A stretch of DNA of 64,000 bases from an uncultured Clostridia bacterium (GTDB lineage Bacteria > Bacillota > Clostridia > Oscillospirales > CAG-272), in the NCBI GenBank assembly GCA_947624995.1, contig CANQMS010000001.1:124001-188000 (forward strand). Reading direction: 5' to 3'. The notes beneath the pieces are model-generated. The model did no database searches. It had not been told where the DNA came from and saw only the letters and a program-made list of their open reading frames with translations. Of this stretch, positions 9,506 to 18,084 are shown piece by piece. How positions within the stretch are numbered: position 1 is the first letter of the stretch; the number at the start of each line of letters is the position of its first letter. Position numbers and translations under genes: made by a program.

Positions 9506-11452
9506 TTATCTTTTCTCGAATATAATCCCGGAGAACGGCAGCAGGTCGAGCTTTATACGTGTCTTCCCCGTTTCACGGCTGCGCTTCGCGGTAAGCGTCG
9601 TCGCGCGCAGCGGTCCGCCGAATTTCTGCCATTCACTGTTTATGAGCACGCGGTACGTGCCGGCGCGCGGCACCTCGACGTCATAATTTTCCCATAGCGC
9701 TCCCGAGAAATTTATAACGACGTGGACCTCGCCGCCCGATCTGTCGCGCCTTGTGTACGATATGACATTGTGCGAGCTGTCGTCCGCATTGATCCATTCG
9801 AAGCCGTCCCATCCGTCGTCGGCCTCCCAGAGCGCCGGCGTCGCGAGATAGAGGTGGTTTATCGCGGCGGTGAATTCCGAAAGGATCCTGTGCTTGTCGT
9901 ACATGAGCATGAACCATTCGAGCTGGTTCTCGTAGTCCCATTCGCGGAATTGACCGTATTCCTGCCCCATGAACATCAGCTTTTTGCCCGGCATCGTCAT
10001 CATATAGACGAGGAACGCGCGCATCCCGGCAAACTTCTCCTCATACGAGCCGAACATTTTGTCGAGCAGCGACTTCTTGCCGTGTACGACCTCGTCGTGC
10101 GACACGGGAAGGATATAGTTCTCCGAGTACGCGTACATCATCGGGAACGTCAGCTTGTTGTGGCAGCCGCCGCGGAATGCCGGGTCGCACTGCACGTAGT
10201 CGAACATGTCGTTTGCCCAGCCCATGTTCCATTTGAAATTGAATCCGAGCCCGCCGACCTCCGGCGACTTCGTGACGCCGTACCACGCCGTCGACTCCTC
10301 CGCGATCATCATAACGTCCGAGAATTCAGCGTGGATCGTATCGTTGAGCTTCCGCAGGAAAGCCATCGCTTCGAGCGACTTGTTTTCGCCGTATACATTC
10401 GGCGTCCATTCGCCGGGCTTCCTGTCATAGTCGAGATACAGCATCGACGCGACGGCGTCAACGCGCAGCCCGTCTATGTGGTAGCAGCGGAGCCAATAAA
10501 GCGCATTCGAAATGAGGAAGCACTGCACCTCGTTGCGCCCGAGGTCGAAGCAGCGCGTGCCCCACGCCTTGTGCTCCATCCTGTCCTTGCCCTGATATTC
10601 GTATGTGGGATGACCGTCGAATTCATAGAGCCCGTGCTCGTCCTTCGGAAAGTGGGCGGGGACCCAGTCCATTATGACGCCGATCCCGGACGCGTGCAGC
10701 CTGTCGACGAAATACATAAAGTCCTCAGGCGCACCGTATCTCGACGTCGGCGCGTAATATCCGCAGATCTGATATCCCCACGAGCCGTCATACGGGTGTT
10801 CGGCAACGGGCAAAAGCTCGACGTGGGTATATCCCATCTCGCAAAGGTACGGAACGAGCTGGTCCGCGATCTCCCTGTACGAAAGATACGCGTCGCCCTC
10901 GACGTTCGTCCTGCCGCCGCGCGTGCGCCACGAGCCGAGATGCAGCTCGTATATGTTCATCGGCGCGGAATAGAAGTGCCCGTCGCGCCAGACCGTATGC
11001 GAACGCTCCGACATCCACGAGCCGTCGTGCCATGAGTACGACGGCAGCTCGTAAACCTTTGACGCCGTGTGTATCAGTGTCTCGTCGTAGACGGCGTACG
11101 GGTCGCTCTTGAATGTCTCCCTGCCTCCGCCGACTACGAGATATTTATAGTTTACACCCGTGATATCGTTTTCGCTGTCGATATATGTCTCCCAAACGCC
11201 GCCGTCGCTTATCTTCTTCATCTGGGCGGTCTTCTCCCAGTTGTTGAAATCGCCGACGACGTAAATCTCATCCGCGCGGGGAGCCCACGTACGGAACACA
11301 TAGCGCGAGCCGCGCTCGGACCGTACGCGGTGGACACCGAGAAATTCATACGCACGAAAGTCCGTTCCCTGATGAAAATAATAAATATGCGATTTCAGCG
11401 TCTCGTCTGTTATGTTAGCGCCTTGCGCGCTCGGTTTCTTTCTGCCGCTCAT
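9506..11452 (-). CDS. glgB: 1,4-alpha-glucan branching enzyme
   Basis: GlgB cuts alpha-1,4 chains and rejoins them as alpha-1,6 branches. The 648-residue protein has an N-terminal CBM48 domain (about 30-130), then a GH13 barrel: DWVPAHFPKDEHGL (262-275), the nucleophile Asp332 in GLRVDAVASML, Glu385 in MIAEES, and LPVSHDEVVHGKKSLL (449-463), the hallmark of branching enzymes. A C-terminal beta domain closes the protein. It is the first gene of the glycogen unit, with CGGAGG six bases before the ATG and a good promoter about 80 bases upstream. Confidence 0.97.
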   Translation of the reverse strand: MSGRKKPSAQGANITDETLKSHIYYFHQGTDFRAYEFLGVHRVRSERGSRYVFRTWAPRADEIYVVGDFNNWEKTAQMKKISDGGVWETYIDSENDITGVNYKYLVVGGGRETFKSDPYAVYDETLIHTASKVYELPSYSWHDGSWMSERSHTVWRDGHFYSAPMNIYELHLGSWRTRGGRTNVEGDAYLSYREIADQLVPYLCEMGYTHVELLPVAEHPYDGSWGYQICGYYAPTSRYGAPEDFMYFVDRLHASGIGVIMDWVPAHFPKDEHGLYEFDGHPTYEYQGKDRMEHKAWGTRCFDLGRNEVQCFLISNALYWLRCYHIDGLRVDAVASMLYLDYDRKPGEWTPNVYGENKSLEAMAFLRKLNDTIHAEFSDVMMIAEESTAWYGVTKSPEVGGLGFNFKWNMGWANDMFDYVQCDPAFRGGCHNKLTFPMMYAYSENYILPVSHDEVVHGKKSLLDKMFGSYEEKFAGMRAFLVYMMTMPGKKLMFMGQEYGQFREWDYENQLEWFMLMYDKHRILSEFTAAINHLYLATPALWEADDGWDGFEWINADDSSHNVISYTRRDRSGGEVHVVINFSGALWENYDVEVPRAGTYRVLINSEWQKFGGPLRATTLTAKRSRETGKTRIKLDLLPFSGIIFEKR

Positions 11453-11535
11453 ACTGTGCCTCCGACGAAGTTTTTTACGGTAATCAATTTTCTGCTTTTC
11501 TTCTCAAGGTAGATAGGGAGATTATCTTTTATACT

Positions 11536-11564
11536 ATTATACAATAACCTGCTGAAAAATACAA
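11536..11564 (-). promoter_or_regulatory. Promoter for the glycogen operon (glgB)
   Basis: On the minus strand TTGTAT (11559-11564) and TATAAT (11536-11541) are spaced by 17 bases. It lies between the leuS terminator and glgB and implies a 5' leader of roughly 75 bases. Confidence 0.8.
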
Positions 11565-11591
11565 TACGTTTTTTGCAAAATATCCAAAAGA

Positions 11592-11613
11592 AAAGCGCGG
11601 TTTTGCCGCGCTT
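11592..11613 (-). terminator. Terminator after leuS
   Basis: A 9-pair stem (11592-11600 with 11605/6-11613; GCGCGG/CCGCGC core) with a short loop is followed on the minus strand by TTTTCTTTT. It is a standard intrinsic terminator ending the long housekeeping run. Confidence 0.85.
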
Positions 11614-11625
11614 TCCACTATGTTT

Positions 11626-14028
11626 TTACTTTACGACGAGGTTAACGATCCTTCCGGGGACATATATCTCCTTGACGACGGTCTTTCCCTCAGTCTGCGC
11701 CGTAACGCGCGGGTCCGCCTTTGCCGCCCCGATTATCTCTTCGCGCGAAGCGTCCGCGGAGACAGTGATCGTGCCGCGCAGCTTCCCGTTGACCTGGAGC
11801 GCGATCTCGACCGTTTCGTCGACGGTCTTCGATTCGTCGAACTCGGGCCATGACGACAGTGAGAGCAGCTTCTTCTCCCCAAGGGATTCCGCTATCTCCT
11901 CGGATATATGCGGCGCAAACGGGCAGAGCAGCTTCACGAACGTCAGAAGCTCGTCGCGTGTGAGCGATCCGTTTGCATATATCTCGTTGATAAGCGACAT
12001 CATCGCGGCTATCGCCGTGTTGAATTTGAGCTCCTCGATATCGGAGGAGACCTTCTTTATCGTCTTGTGGAACGACGGCGCGAGCGCCGGCGTCTCCCCG
12101 TGTCCGTACACGAGGTCCGTAAGCCCGGCGACCCTGTCGAGGAAGCGCTTTGCGCCGCGGACGCCCGTATCGGACCACGGGGACGCGACGCCGTAATCGC
12201 CCATAAAGCAGACGTACGTGCGGAGCGTGTCGGCGCCGTACGTGCCGACTATATCGAGCGGGTCGACGACGTTTCCGAGCGACTTTGACATCTTCTGCCC
12301 GTCCGAGCCGAGCACAAGACCGACCGCTGACCGCTTCATATACGGCTCAACATACGGCACCTCGCCGAGATCGTAGAGGAAGCGGTACCAGAACCGCGAG
12401 TATATCATGTGGCGGGTAACGTGCTCCATGCCGCCGTTGTACCAGTCGACGGGCATCCAGTATTTGAGCGCCTCCATCCCGGCAAACGCGCTCTCGTTCT
12501 TCGGGTCGCAGTAGCGGAGGAAATACCACGAGCTGCCCGCCCACTGGGGCATCGTGTCCGTCTCGCGTCTGGCATCACCGCCGCACTTCGGGCACTTGCA
12601 GTTCACAAACGACTCGACCTTTGCAAGCGGGCTTTCCCCGCCCTCGCCCGGCTCATAGTCCTCGACCTCGGGCAGGCGCAGCGGCAGCTCGTCATACGGG
12701 ACGGGGACCATGCCGCAGTGCGGGCAGTGTACTATCGGGATAGGCTCGCCCCAGTAGCGCTGGCGGTTGAACGCCCAGTCCTTCATCTTGTATGTGACGC
12801 CGCCCTCGCCGATGCCGCGCTCGGTCAAAACCTCGATGACGCGGGCGATGGAGTCCTTTTTATTGTCGTAGCCGTTGAGAAAATCGGAGTTCACCATCTC
12901 GCCGTCGCCGGTGTACGCCTCCTTCGAGATGTCGCCTCCCTTTATAACTTCGATTATGTCGATGCCGTATTTTTTTGCGAATTCGTAGTCGCGCTCGTCG
13001 TGCGCGGGGACTGCCATGATCGCGCCCGTGCCGTAGCCCATCATGACATAGTCGGCGATGTACACGGGTATCTCTTTGCCCGAGAGCGGGTTTATCGCGG
13101 TCAGCCCGTCGATTTTGACGCCGGTCTTTTCCTTCTGGAGCTGGGTACGCTCAAATTCCGTCTTCTTCGCGCACGCCTCGCGGTACGCCGTGACCTCGTC
13201 CATATTCGAGATCCTGTCCGCATACTTGTCGATCATCGGATGCTCGGGCGCTATAACCATGAACGTGACGCCGAAGAGCGTGTCGGGTCTTGTCGTATAA
13301 ATGCGGAGCTTTTCGGGGATGTCCTTCAGCTCGAAATTGACGAAAGCGCCCGTCGACTTGCCGATCCAGTTGATCTGCTGCTGCTTGATGTTCGCCGGGT
13401 AGTCCACAAGGTCGAGACCGGAAAGGAGCTTGTCCGCATATTCGGTAATGCGCAGGTACCAGACCTCCTTTGATTTCTGTACGACCTCGGAGTGGCAGAT
13501 GTCGCACTTGCCGCCCTGGGAATCCTCGTTTGAAAGGACGACCTTGCAGGATGGGCAGTAGTTGACGAGCGTCCTGTCGCGGAAGACGAGCCCGTGCTCG
13601 AACATTTTGAGGAATATCCACTGCGTCCACTTATAATAGTCGGGGTCGGTCGTGTCGACGGCGCGCGACCAGTCGAACGAATAGCCGACGGATTTGAGCT
13701 GGCGCGTGAAGTTTGCGATATTGCGGTCCGTGACGATGCGGGGATGCGTCTTTGTCTTGATCGCATAGTTTTCGGTGTTCAGTCCGAAAGCGTCAAAACC
13801 GATGGGAAATAGAACGTTATAGCCCTGCATGCGGCGCTTGCGGGACAGTACTTCCATGCTGATGAACGCCTTGATGTGACCGACGTGGAGCCCCGCTCCG
13901 CTCGGGTACGGGAACTCGATCAGCCCGTAGAACTTCGGAAGCGTGTGGTCATCCTTAGCCTCGAACGCGTGCTCCGCCTCCCAGCGGTCCTGCCATTTCT
14001 TGTCACATACTGCAAAATCGTACTTCAT
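11626..14028 (-). CDS. leuS: Leucyl-tRNA synthetase
   Basis: LeuS charges tRNA-Leu and proofreads in a separate editing domain. The 800-residue class I synthetase has PYPSGAGLHVGH (HIGH motif, residues 40-51), two zinc-binding regions (CPSCKVVL...CDIC and CKCPKCGGDA), the editing motif YTTRPDTLFGV, WAGSSWYFLRY and the KMSKS loop in GQKMSKSLGN. The start has AAAGGAAG upstream. It is the last gene of the long minus-strand run, 28 bases after the binding-protein gene. There is no space for a T-box leader directly before it, so any leucine control would have to act elsewhere. Confidence 0.97.
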   Translation of the reverse strand: MKYDFAVCDKKWQDRWEAEHAFEAKDDHTLPKFYGLIEFPYPSGAGLHVGHIKAFISMEVLSRKRRMQGYNVLFPIGFDAFGLNTENYAIKTKTHPRIVTDRNIANFTRQLKSVGYSFDWSRAVDTTDPDYYKWTQWIFLKMFEHGLVFRDRTLVNYCPSCKVVLSNEDSQGGKCDICHSEVVQKSKEVWYLRITEYADKLLSGLDLVDYPANIKQQQINWIGKSTGAFVNFELKDIPEKLRIYTTRPDTLFGVTFMVIAPEHPMIDKYADRISNMDEVTAYREACAKKTEFERTQLQKEKTGVKIDGLTAINPLSGKEIPVYIADYVMMGYGTGAIMAVPAHDERDYEFAKKYGIDIIEVIKGGDISKEAYTGDGEMVNSDFLNGYDNKKDSIARVIEVLTERGIGEGGVTYKMKDWAFNRQRYWGEPIPIVHCPHCGMVPVPYDELPLRLPEVEDYEPGEGGESPLAKVESFVNCKCPKCGGDARRETDTMPQWAGSSWYFLRYCDPKNESAFAGMEALKYWMPVDWYNGGMEHVTRHMIYSRFWYRFLYDLGEVPYVEPYMKRSAVGLVLGSDGQKMSKSLGNVVDPLDIVGTYGADTLRTYVCFMGDYGVASPWSDTGVRGAKRFLDRVAGLTDLVYGHGETPALAPSFHKTIKKVSSDIEELKFNTAIAAMMSLINEIYANGSLTRDELLTFVKLLCPFAPHISEEIAESLGEKKLLSLSSWPEFDESKTVDETVEIALQVNGKLRGTITVSADASREEIIGAAKADPRVTAQTEGKTVVKEIYVPGRIVNLVVK

Positions 14029-14056
14029 GTAAAGTGTTTCTTCCTTTCAGGTAAAC

Positions 14057-15028
14057 TCATTTTATTCGTGCGTAACCGACCGCCTCTATAAGACCCTGCC
14101 CCTCGTCCGAGAGCAGCCAGTCAAGGAGGCGGCGGACGTTTTCATCATCATTGTCAGAGCGGCACACGGCGTAAAACTCCGTGACAAGCGGGTACGTGCC
14201 GTTCTTTATGTTCCCGGCGGACGGGAAAACGCCGTCGACAGCGAGCATTTTCACCGACATCTCGCGCGGCACCGCCTCAACGTAGAAGCGGAACGAATAA
14301 CCGACGGAAGCCCCGAGAAAGCCGAACATCCGCCCCGTTATCATCGGCTCGCCGTTCATAAAATGTTCCATCACCGTCTGGCTGCCGCTGCCCGCGAGCC
14401 GCGTTTTCGGATCAATCATCCTGTCGGGACCGCCGAGCTCGCTCCAGTTTTTGTATTTTCCCGTGTATATGCCGCGAAGCTGCTCCGATGTGAGCCCGTT
14501 TACGGGGTTGTTCTCGTTCACGATGAAGACGAACCCCTCGCGCCCGATAGGCAAAAGCTCGAGCTCCGCCCCGACCGAGGCGGCGTATGCCCGCTGCTCC
14601 TTCGACGGTGCGGCGCAGAACGCGATGTCAACGTCCCCGTCCGCGACGGCGCTGTACGCGCGCAGCGTGTTGCGGAACTGCACGGCGCTCTCCTCAGAGA
14701 ACGCGCCGTCCTCGAAAATGACGCTCCCCTCAGGATAAACGGATGCGGCGACAGACGCGTAAACAGGGTAAAGCGCCGAGGCGCCGTCAAGCACGGGAAG
14801 CTTGTCCACGTCTGAAAATCTGAGGCTCGACTCGACCGTAACGGCGCGCGTCCCTTCCGCAAACGGGAGATAATCCTCAAGCGATATCGCAGCCTTCCGT
14901 TCCTCCACCGTCATATCGTCGACGGCGCGGCGCGTGAAAAGCACGTAGATCGAGACGTCGAACGAAATAAAAATTGCGGCAATCAAAACGATCATCGCGA
15001 TGGCGGTGCTTTTTTTCATGCGGTCCAT
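14057..15028 (-). CDS. Membrane-anchored phosphate-binding-like (PstS/PBP) protein
   Basis: This 323-residue protein begins with a hydrophobic segment (about residues 8-31) without a lipobox Cys, so it is probably anchored by an uncleaved helix with its body outside. The remainder resembles type II periplasmic binding proteins of the PstS group: LPVLDGASALYPVYAS, DGDVDIAFCAAPS, FVFIVNENNPVNGLT, EQLRGIYTGKYKNWSELGG and GSGSQTVMEHFM. No pstCAB genes are nearby, so it may sense a ligand or serve an unlinked transporter. It lies four bases after a 46-residue membrane peptide and 28 bases before leuS. An ATG at 15019 is an alternative start. Confidence 0.75.
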   Translation of the reverse strand: MDRMKKSTAIAMIVLIAAIFISFDVSIYVLFTRRAVDDMTVEERKAAISLEDYLPFAEGTRAVTVESSLRFSDVDKLPVLDGASALYPVYASVAASVYPEGSVIFEDGAFSEESAVQFRNTLRAYSAVADGDVDIAFCAAPSKEQRAYAASVGAELELLPIGREGFVFIVNENNPVNGLTSEQLRGIYTGKYKNWSELGGPDRMIDPKTRLAGSGSQTVMEHFMNGEPMITGRMFGFLGASVGYSFRFYVEAVPREMSVKMLAVDGVFPSAGNIKNGTYPLVTEFYAVCRSDNDDENVRRLLDWLLSDEGQGLIEAVGYARIK

Positions 15029-15032
15029 GATA

Positions 15033-15173
15033 TCACCACAGCTCCGTCGCGATATACGTTATTATCGAGCAGTTTTTATATTCGTAAGCCGTGTATATCA
15101 CGAGCGCCGCCGTCACGGCGACGCCGAGCGCGACGACAGCAGACATAAGGATATAAAATGTGCGCTCCTTCAT
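15033..15173 (-). CDS. 46-residue single-span membrane micro-protein
   Basis: An ATG at 15173 opens a 46-codon frame, beginning MKERTFYILMSAVVALGVAV, with one strong hydrophobic span (about residues 7-27) and a short polar tail. GAGG lies seven bases before the ATG. The stop falls four bases before the binding-protein start and the start 9 bases after the preceding gene, so it fits the operon perfectly. No family is recognised. The tight spacing and the neighbouring membrane proteins suggest a shared function. Confidence 0.65.
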   Translation of the reverse strand: MKERTFYILMSAVVALGVAVTAALVIYTAYEYKNCSIITYIATELW

Positions 15174-15182
15174 ATCCGTGCC

Positions 15183-15434
15183 TCACATAAAGAAGATGGC
15201 GGCTATATAGATCGTCGCCAGCCACAAAGCGGCGGTCAAGGTGACCGCAAAGCAGACAGACGAGGCGATCAGCATCACGAGCCAAATGCGCTTTCTTCTC
15301 TTAAGCGCGCCGATATCGGCGTCGCCCGCGGCGCACGCCTTCGAGGCGCGGCAGAAAAATACGAGGCTCACGATAAAGAACGCGACGGATGCGGCGGCCG
15401 GAATCGTACATACAAGCCAAACAAGTCCGTCCAT
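15183..15434 (-). CDS. 83-residue two-span membrane protein
   Basis: The protein has a hydrophobic N-terminus (about residues 3-27), a polar basic middle (GALKRRKR near 43-50) and a hydrophobic C-terminal half (51-82), consistent with two or three membrane spans. GGGAAG precedes the ATG. It sits 16 bases after rsfS and 9 bases before the 46-residue membrane protein. I do not recognise a family. Together with the next two genes it may form a small membrane complex. Confidence 0.7.
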   Translation of the reverse strand: MDGLVWLVCTIPAAASVAFFIVSLVFFCRASKACAAGDADIGALKRRKRIWLVMLIASSVCFAVTLTAALWLATIYIAAIFFM

Positions 15435-15450
15435 AATGCTTCCCGGTCTC

Positions 15451-15846
15451 TTATCTTGCCGTCAGAGAGCCCTTGATATCGACCTCCTCGGCGTCCTCCC
15501 AGAGCTTTTCAAGCCTGTATGTCGAGCGGTTCTCTTCATTGAAGATGTGAACGATGACGGAGTGATAGTCCATGCAGATCCAATTTGCCTCGGGCAGCCC
15601 TTCGATGTGCCCGGGCTTCATTCCCGCCTCGCCGATGAGGTATTCGACCTCGCCCGCAAGCGAGCGTATCTGCGTCGTGCTCGAGCCCGTGCAGATGACG
15701 AAATAATCGGCGATTATGGTCTTTTCCGTCACGTGGAGGAGCCTGATGTCCCCGGCGAGCTTTTCGTCAAGTATCCTGACGATTGATCTTGCGAGTGATT
15801 CGGGGGTGCTGATGTCGAGAGCTTTCTTTTCCTCGTTGTTTTCCAT
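15451..15846 (-). CDS. rsfS: Ribosomal silencing factor RsfS
   Basis: RsfS binds protein L14 of the large subunit and blocks subunit joining when nutrients are short. The 131-residue protein shows the family core: LDEKLAGDIRLLHV, YFVICTGSSTTQIRSLA, LPEANWICMDYHSVIVHIF and YRLEKLWEDAEEVDI. AGGAAAGG precedes the ATG. As in many Bacillota it directly follows yqeK and nadD. Confidence 0.95.
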   Translation of the reverse strand: MENNEEKKALDISTPESLARSIVRILDEKLAGDIRLLHVTEKTIIADYFVICTGSSTTQIRSLAGEVEYLIGEAGMKPGHIEGLPEANWICMDYHSVIVHIFNEENRSTYRLEKLWEDAEEVDIKGSLTAR

Positions 15847-15880
15847 TTTCGTTGCCTTTCCTTTCTTTTTATTTCCGATT

Positions 15881-16558
15881 TTATTTTTCCGTTAAAGTGT
15901 CTGCAAGCTCCCCGCCGTTTTCAAGATACGAAAGCGCGGTCAGCGTCGTGCCGTCAAGCTCCATATTGTTTTTGCGCACGTATTCTACGGTCTGCCGCAT
16001 CGCGCGGACCGTACATTCGCGCAGCGCCTCGACTGCGTCCTCGCGGCATACTGCCGCGTCAAACCGAGCGTGGAAGACGGCGCGGGTATTTTTGCAGCTT
16101 TCGTGCGTCCTTGTCGGCTCGACGTAGTCGGCAAGGAAGATGATCGCCTCAAATACCGTCATTTCCCGCCGCCCGGTCGAGTGAAACGCGACGGCGGAAA
16201 GGATATCCGGCTCGGCAAATTCGGGGAAATGCGCCCTTATCATCGCGGCTCCGGCTGGCGCGTGCGCCACCTCGCCGACAGGGGTCTCTCCCAAGCTAAT
16301 TATACCAAACTCGCGGATATAATTCAACTGGTTTTCATAACTTAATTTTTTCGCTATGTCGTGGAGCAGCGCTGCCGCGCGCACCTCTCCTTCCCTCTCC
16401 GGCAAAAGGCGCGCCGCCATGTAAGCCGCCTCCCCCTCGACAGAGAGCGTGTGCAAATAGCGCTTTTCCGTGAGATACGGTCGGACGCGCTCGCGCAGAC
16501 TCAAAAGCTCGCCTTCCGTGTATTTTTTGTCATCAGTGTCCCCCGCGCGGTCAGTCAT
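15881..16558 (-). CDS. yqeK: HD-domain hydrolase YqeK (diadenosine tetraphosphatase)
   Basis: YqeK-family enzymes split Ap4A symmetrically into ADP. The 225-residue protein has the HD-domain metal ligands: His in YLHTLSVEG, the HD pair in LLHDIAKKL, His in VAHAPAGAAM, the AFHSTGR segment and Asp in IIFLADYVEPTR. The start overlaps the end of nadD by 8 bases, showing translational coupling, and rsfS follows after 34 bases. Confidence 0.93.
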   Translation of the reverse strand: MTDRAGDTDDKKYTEGELLSLRERVRPYLTEKRYLHTLSVEGEAAYMAARLLPEREGEVRAAALLHDIAKKLSYENQLNYIREFGIISLGETPVGEVAHAPAGAAMIRAHFPEFAEPDILSAVAFHSTGRREMTVFEAIIFLADYVEPTRTHESCKNTRAVFHARFDAAVCREDAVEALRECTVRAMRQTVEYVRKNNMELDGTTLTALSYLENGGELADTLTEK

Positions 16559-17174
16559 GACTGTAAAGCCCCGCTTTCTTTATATATTCGAGCACCGGCG
16601 GCGAGACGATGTCCTCCACCCGGTCGCCGCGTCTGATCGCCTCGCGCACCTCAGTGGACGACATTTCGAGCGGCGATATCGGCAGCCTGTCGACGGCAGC
16701 GCCGTATTCTTTTTCATACTGTGCGCGCTTTTCGGCGCAGATCCCGCCGTCCCCCTCCTCGCGGCTCGCGTAAACGATGTGCGAGAGCGAAAAGACCGTC
16801 TCCGGCTCGCGCCACCTGTCGAGCGAGACGAACATGTCCGTCCCCATCAGGAGATAGACGCCGTGCTCGCCCGAAAGTCCGTAAAGACCGTAAAGCTCGC
16901 GCAGCGTGTCCGCCGTGTAGCTGATGCCGCCGCGCTCGAGTTCAAGCGCAGACACCTCGGCGTGCCCGCCGCGGCAGAGCGGCTCGAACGCGAGGCGCGC
17001 CATCTCGTATCTGTGGCGCGGGTCGTCATATGGCGAGGACGATTTGTGCGGCGGGACATATGTCGGCATTATGAGCAGCAGGTCCGGCTCATATTCGGCG
17101 AGAAAAGACGCCGCCGCGCGGTAGTGACCGATATGCGGCGGCGAAAAGGTCCCGCCGTAAAGACCTATTTTCAT
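16551..17174 (-). CDS. nadD: Nicotinate-nucleotide adenylyltransferase
   Basis: NadD adenylates nicotinate mononucleotide in NAD synthesis. The 207-residue protein begins MKIGLYGGTFSPPHIGH, giving the nucleotidyltransferase GTFxPxHxGH loop at residues 8-17, and carries the second motif SSTEVREAIRRG near its end. I placed the start at ATG 17174, where this motif begins; a longer upstream frame merely reads through yhbY. The start overlaps the yhbY stop by 4 bases. Confidence 0.95.
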   Translation of the reverse strand: MKIGLYGGTFSPPHIGHYRAAASFLAEYEPDLLLIMPTYVPPHKSSSPYDDPRHRYEMARLAFEPLCRGGHAEVSALELERGGISYTADTLRELYGLYGLSGEHGVYLLMGTDMFVSLDRWREPETVFSLSHIVYASREEGDGGICAEKRAQYEKEYGAAVDRLPISPLEMSSTEVREAIRRGDRVEDIVSPPVLEYIKKAGLYSHD

Positions 17175-17470
17175 AGCTCGATCTTGTCCTTTTTGTTCTC
17201 GCTGCGGCGATAAAGGACAAATCTCGATCCGACGACGGAGACGACCGCCGAGTTCGTCCTCTCGGCTATCAGCTCCGCCGCCTCGCGGCTCGTGTACGGG
17301 CACGTGTCGAGCACGCGCAGCTTTATCAGCTCGCGCGCCTCGAGCGCGTTTCCGACCTGAAAGACCGTCTCAGCTGAGATCCCGTCTTTCCCTATCTGAA
17401 ATATCGTTTCGTATCCGTTAGCCATCGAGCGCAGGCGCGCCCGCTGTTTTCCGGTCAATTCAAGCTTCAT
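17171..17470 (-). CDS. yhbY: RNA-binding CRM-domain protein YhbY
   Basis: YhbY-type proteins associate with pre-50S ribosomal particles. The 99-residue protein is almost entirely a CRM domain: LTGKQRARLRSMANGYETI, FQIGKDGIS, the ALEARELIKLRVLDTCPYT segment and VVGSRFVLYRRS. I set the start at ATG 17470, which matches the family length. It overlaps rdgB by 11 bases and nadD by 4. Confidence 0.93.
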   Translation of the reverse strand: MKLELTGKQRARLRSMANGYETIFQIGKDGISAETVFQVGNALEARELIKLRVLDTCPYTSREAAELIAERTNSAVVSVVGSRFVLYRRSENKKDKIEL

Positions 17471-18080
17471 TTTTTTCGATCTCCTCAAGTATCGGCGATA
17501 TAAGCTCCGCGAATCTGCGCAGAGCGATCCCTCTGTGACTGACACGGTCCTTGTCCTCCGGGGAAAGCTCGCCGAACGTGCAGCCCTCCTCCTCCCGGTA
17601 AAAGAGCGGATCGTATCCGAAGCCGCCGTCCCCGTGATATTCACGGAGGATGCGCCCATAACATTCCCCTTCGGCGACGACCGGCGGGATCCCGTATTTC
17701 TCCGGGAAGACGCATGCTATCGCGCACGCATAGTGTGCGCCGCGCCCGTCATCCGGCACGTCACGGAGTTCGTAAAGCAGCTTTTCGTTGTTTTCACCGT
17801 CGCCGCCGCCCGAGTACCGTGCGGAATAGACGCCCGGTCTGCCGCCGAGCGCGTCTACACAGATACCGGAGTCATCGGCGATGCCGATGTACCCGAGATC
17901 TGCAGGGACTGACGCCTTTATGACCGCGTTTTCGCGAAACGTTTTCCCATCCTCAACTATATCTCCCGAGAACCCGATATCAGAGAGCGACAGTATCTCG
18001 GACCCGGGCGCGACCTTGCAGAGGATGCGGCGCATTTCGACTATCTTCTTTTTGTTGTTGCTCGCCAAAACAAGCTTCAC
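17460..18080 (-). CDS. rdgB: XTP/dITP pyrophosphatase (RdgB/HAM1)
   Basis: This house-cleaning enzyme hydrolyses dITP, XTP and related non-canonical nucleotides. The 206-residue protein shows KLVLASNNKKKIVEM at the N-terminus, IADDSGICVDALGGRPGVYS, GGFGYDPLF and VSHRGIALRRF. The start is the GTG at 18080, because AGGAG lies seven bases before it and the conserved region begins at the next residue. It begins four bases after ftsY ends. Confidence 0.95.
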   Translation of the reverse strand: MKLVLASNNKKKIVEMRRILCKVAPGSEILSLSDIGFSGDIVEDGKTFRENAVIKASVPADLGYIGIADDSGICVDALGGRPGVYSARYSGGGDGENNEKLLYELRDVPDDGRGAHYACAIACVFPEKYGIPPVVAEGECYGRILREYHGDGGFGYDPLFYREEEGCTFGELSPEDKDRVSHRGIALRRFAELISPILEEIEKNEA

Positions 18081-18084
18081 GGTA

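Noticed and set aside
9722..11035. Plus-strand open frame (437 codons) opposite glgB
   Set aside because: Shadow of glgB with arginine- and valine-rich low-information sequence.
14029..14056. T-box leader before leuS
   Set aside because: The gap to the preceding gene is only 28 bases, too short for a T-box element.
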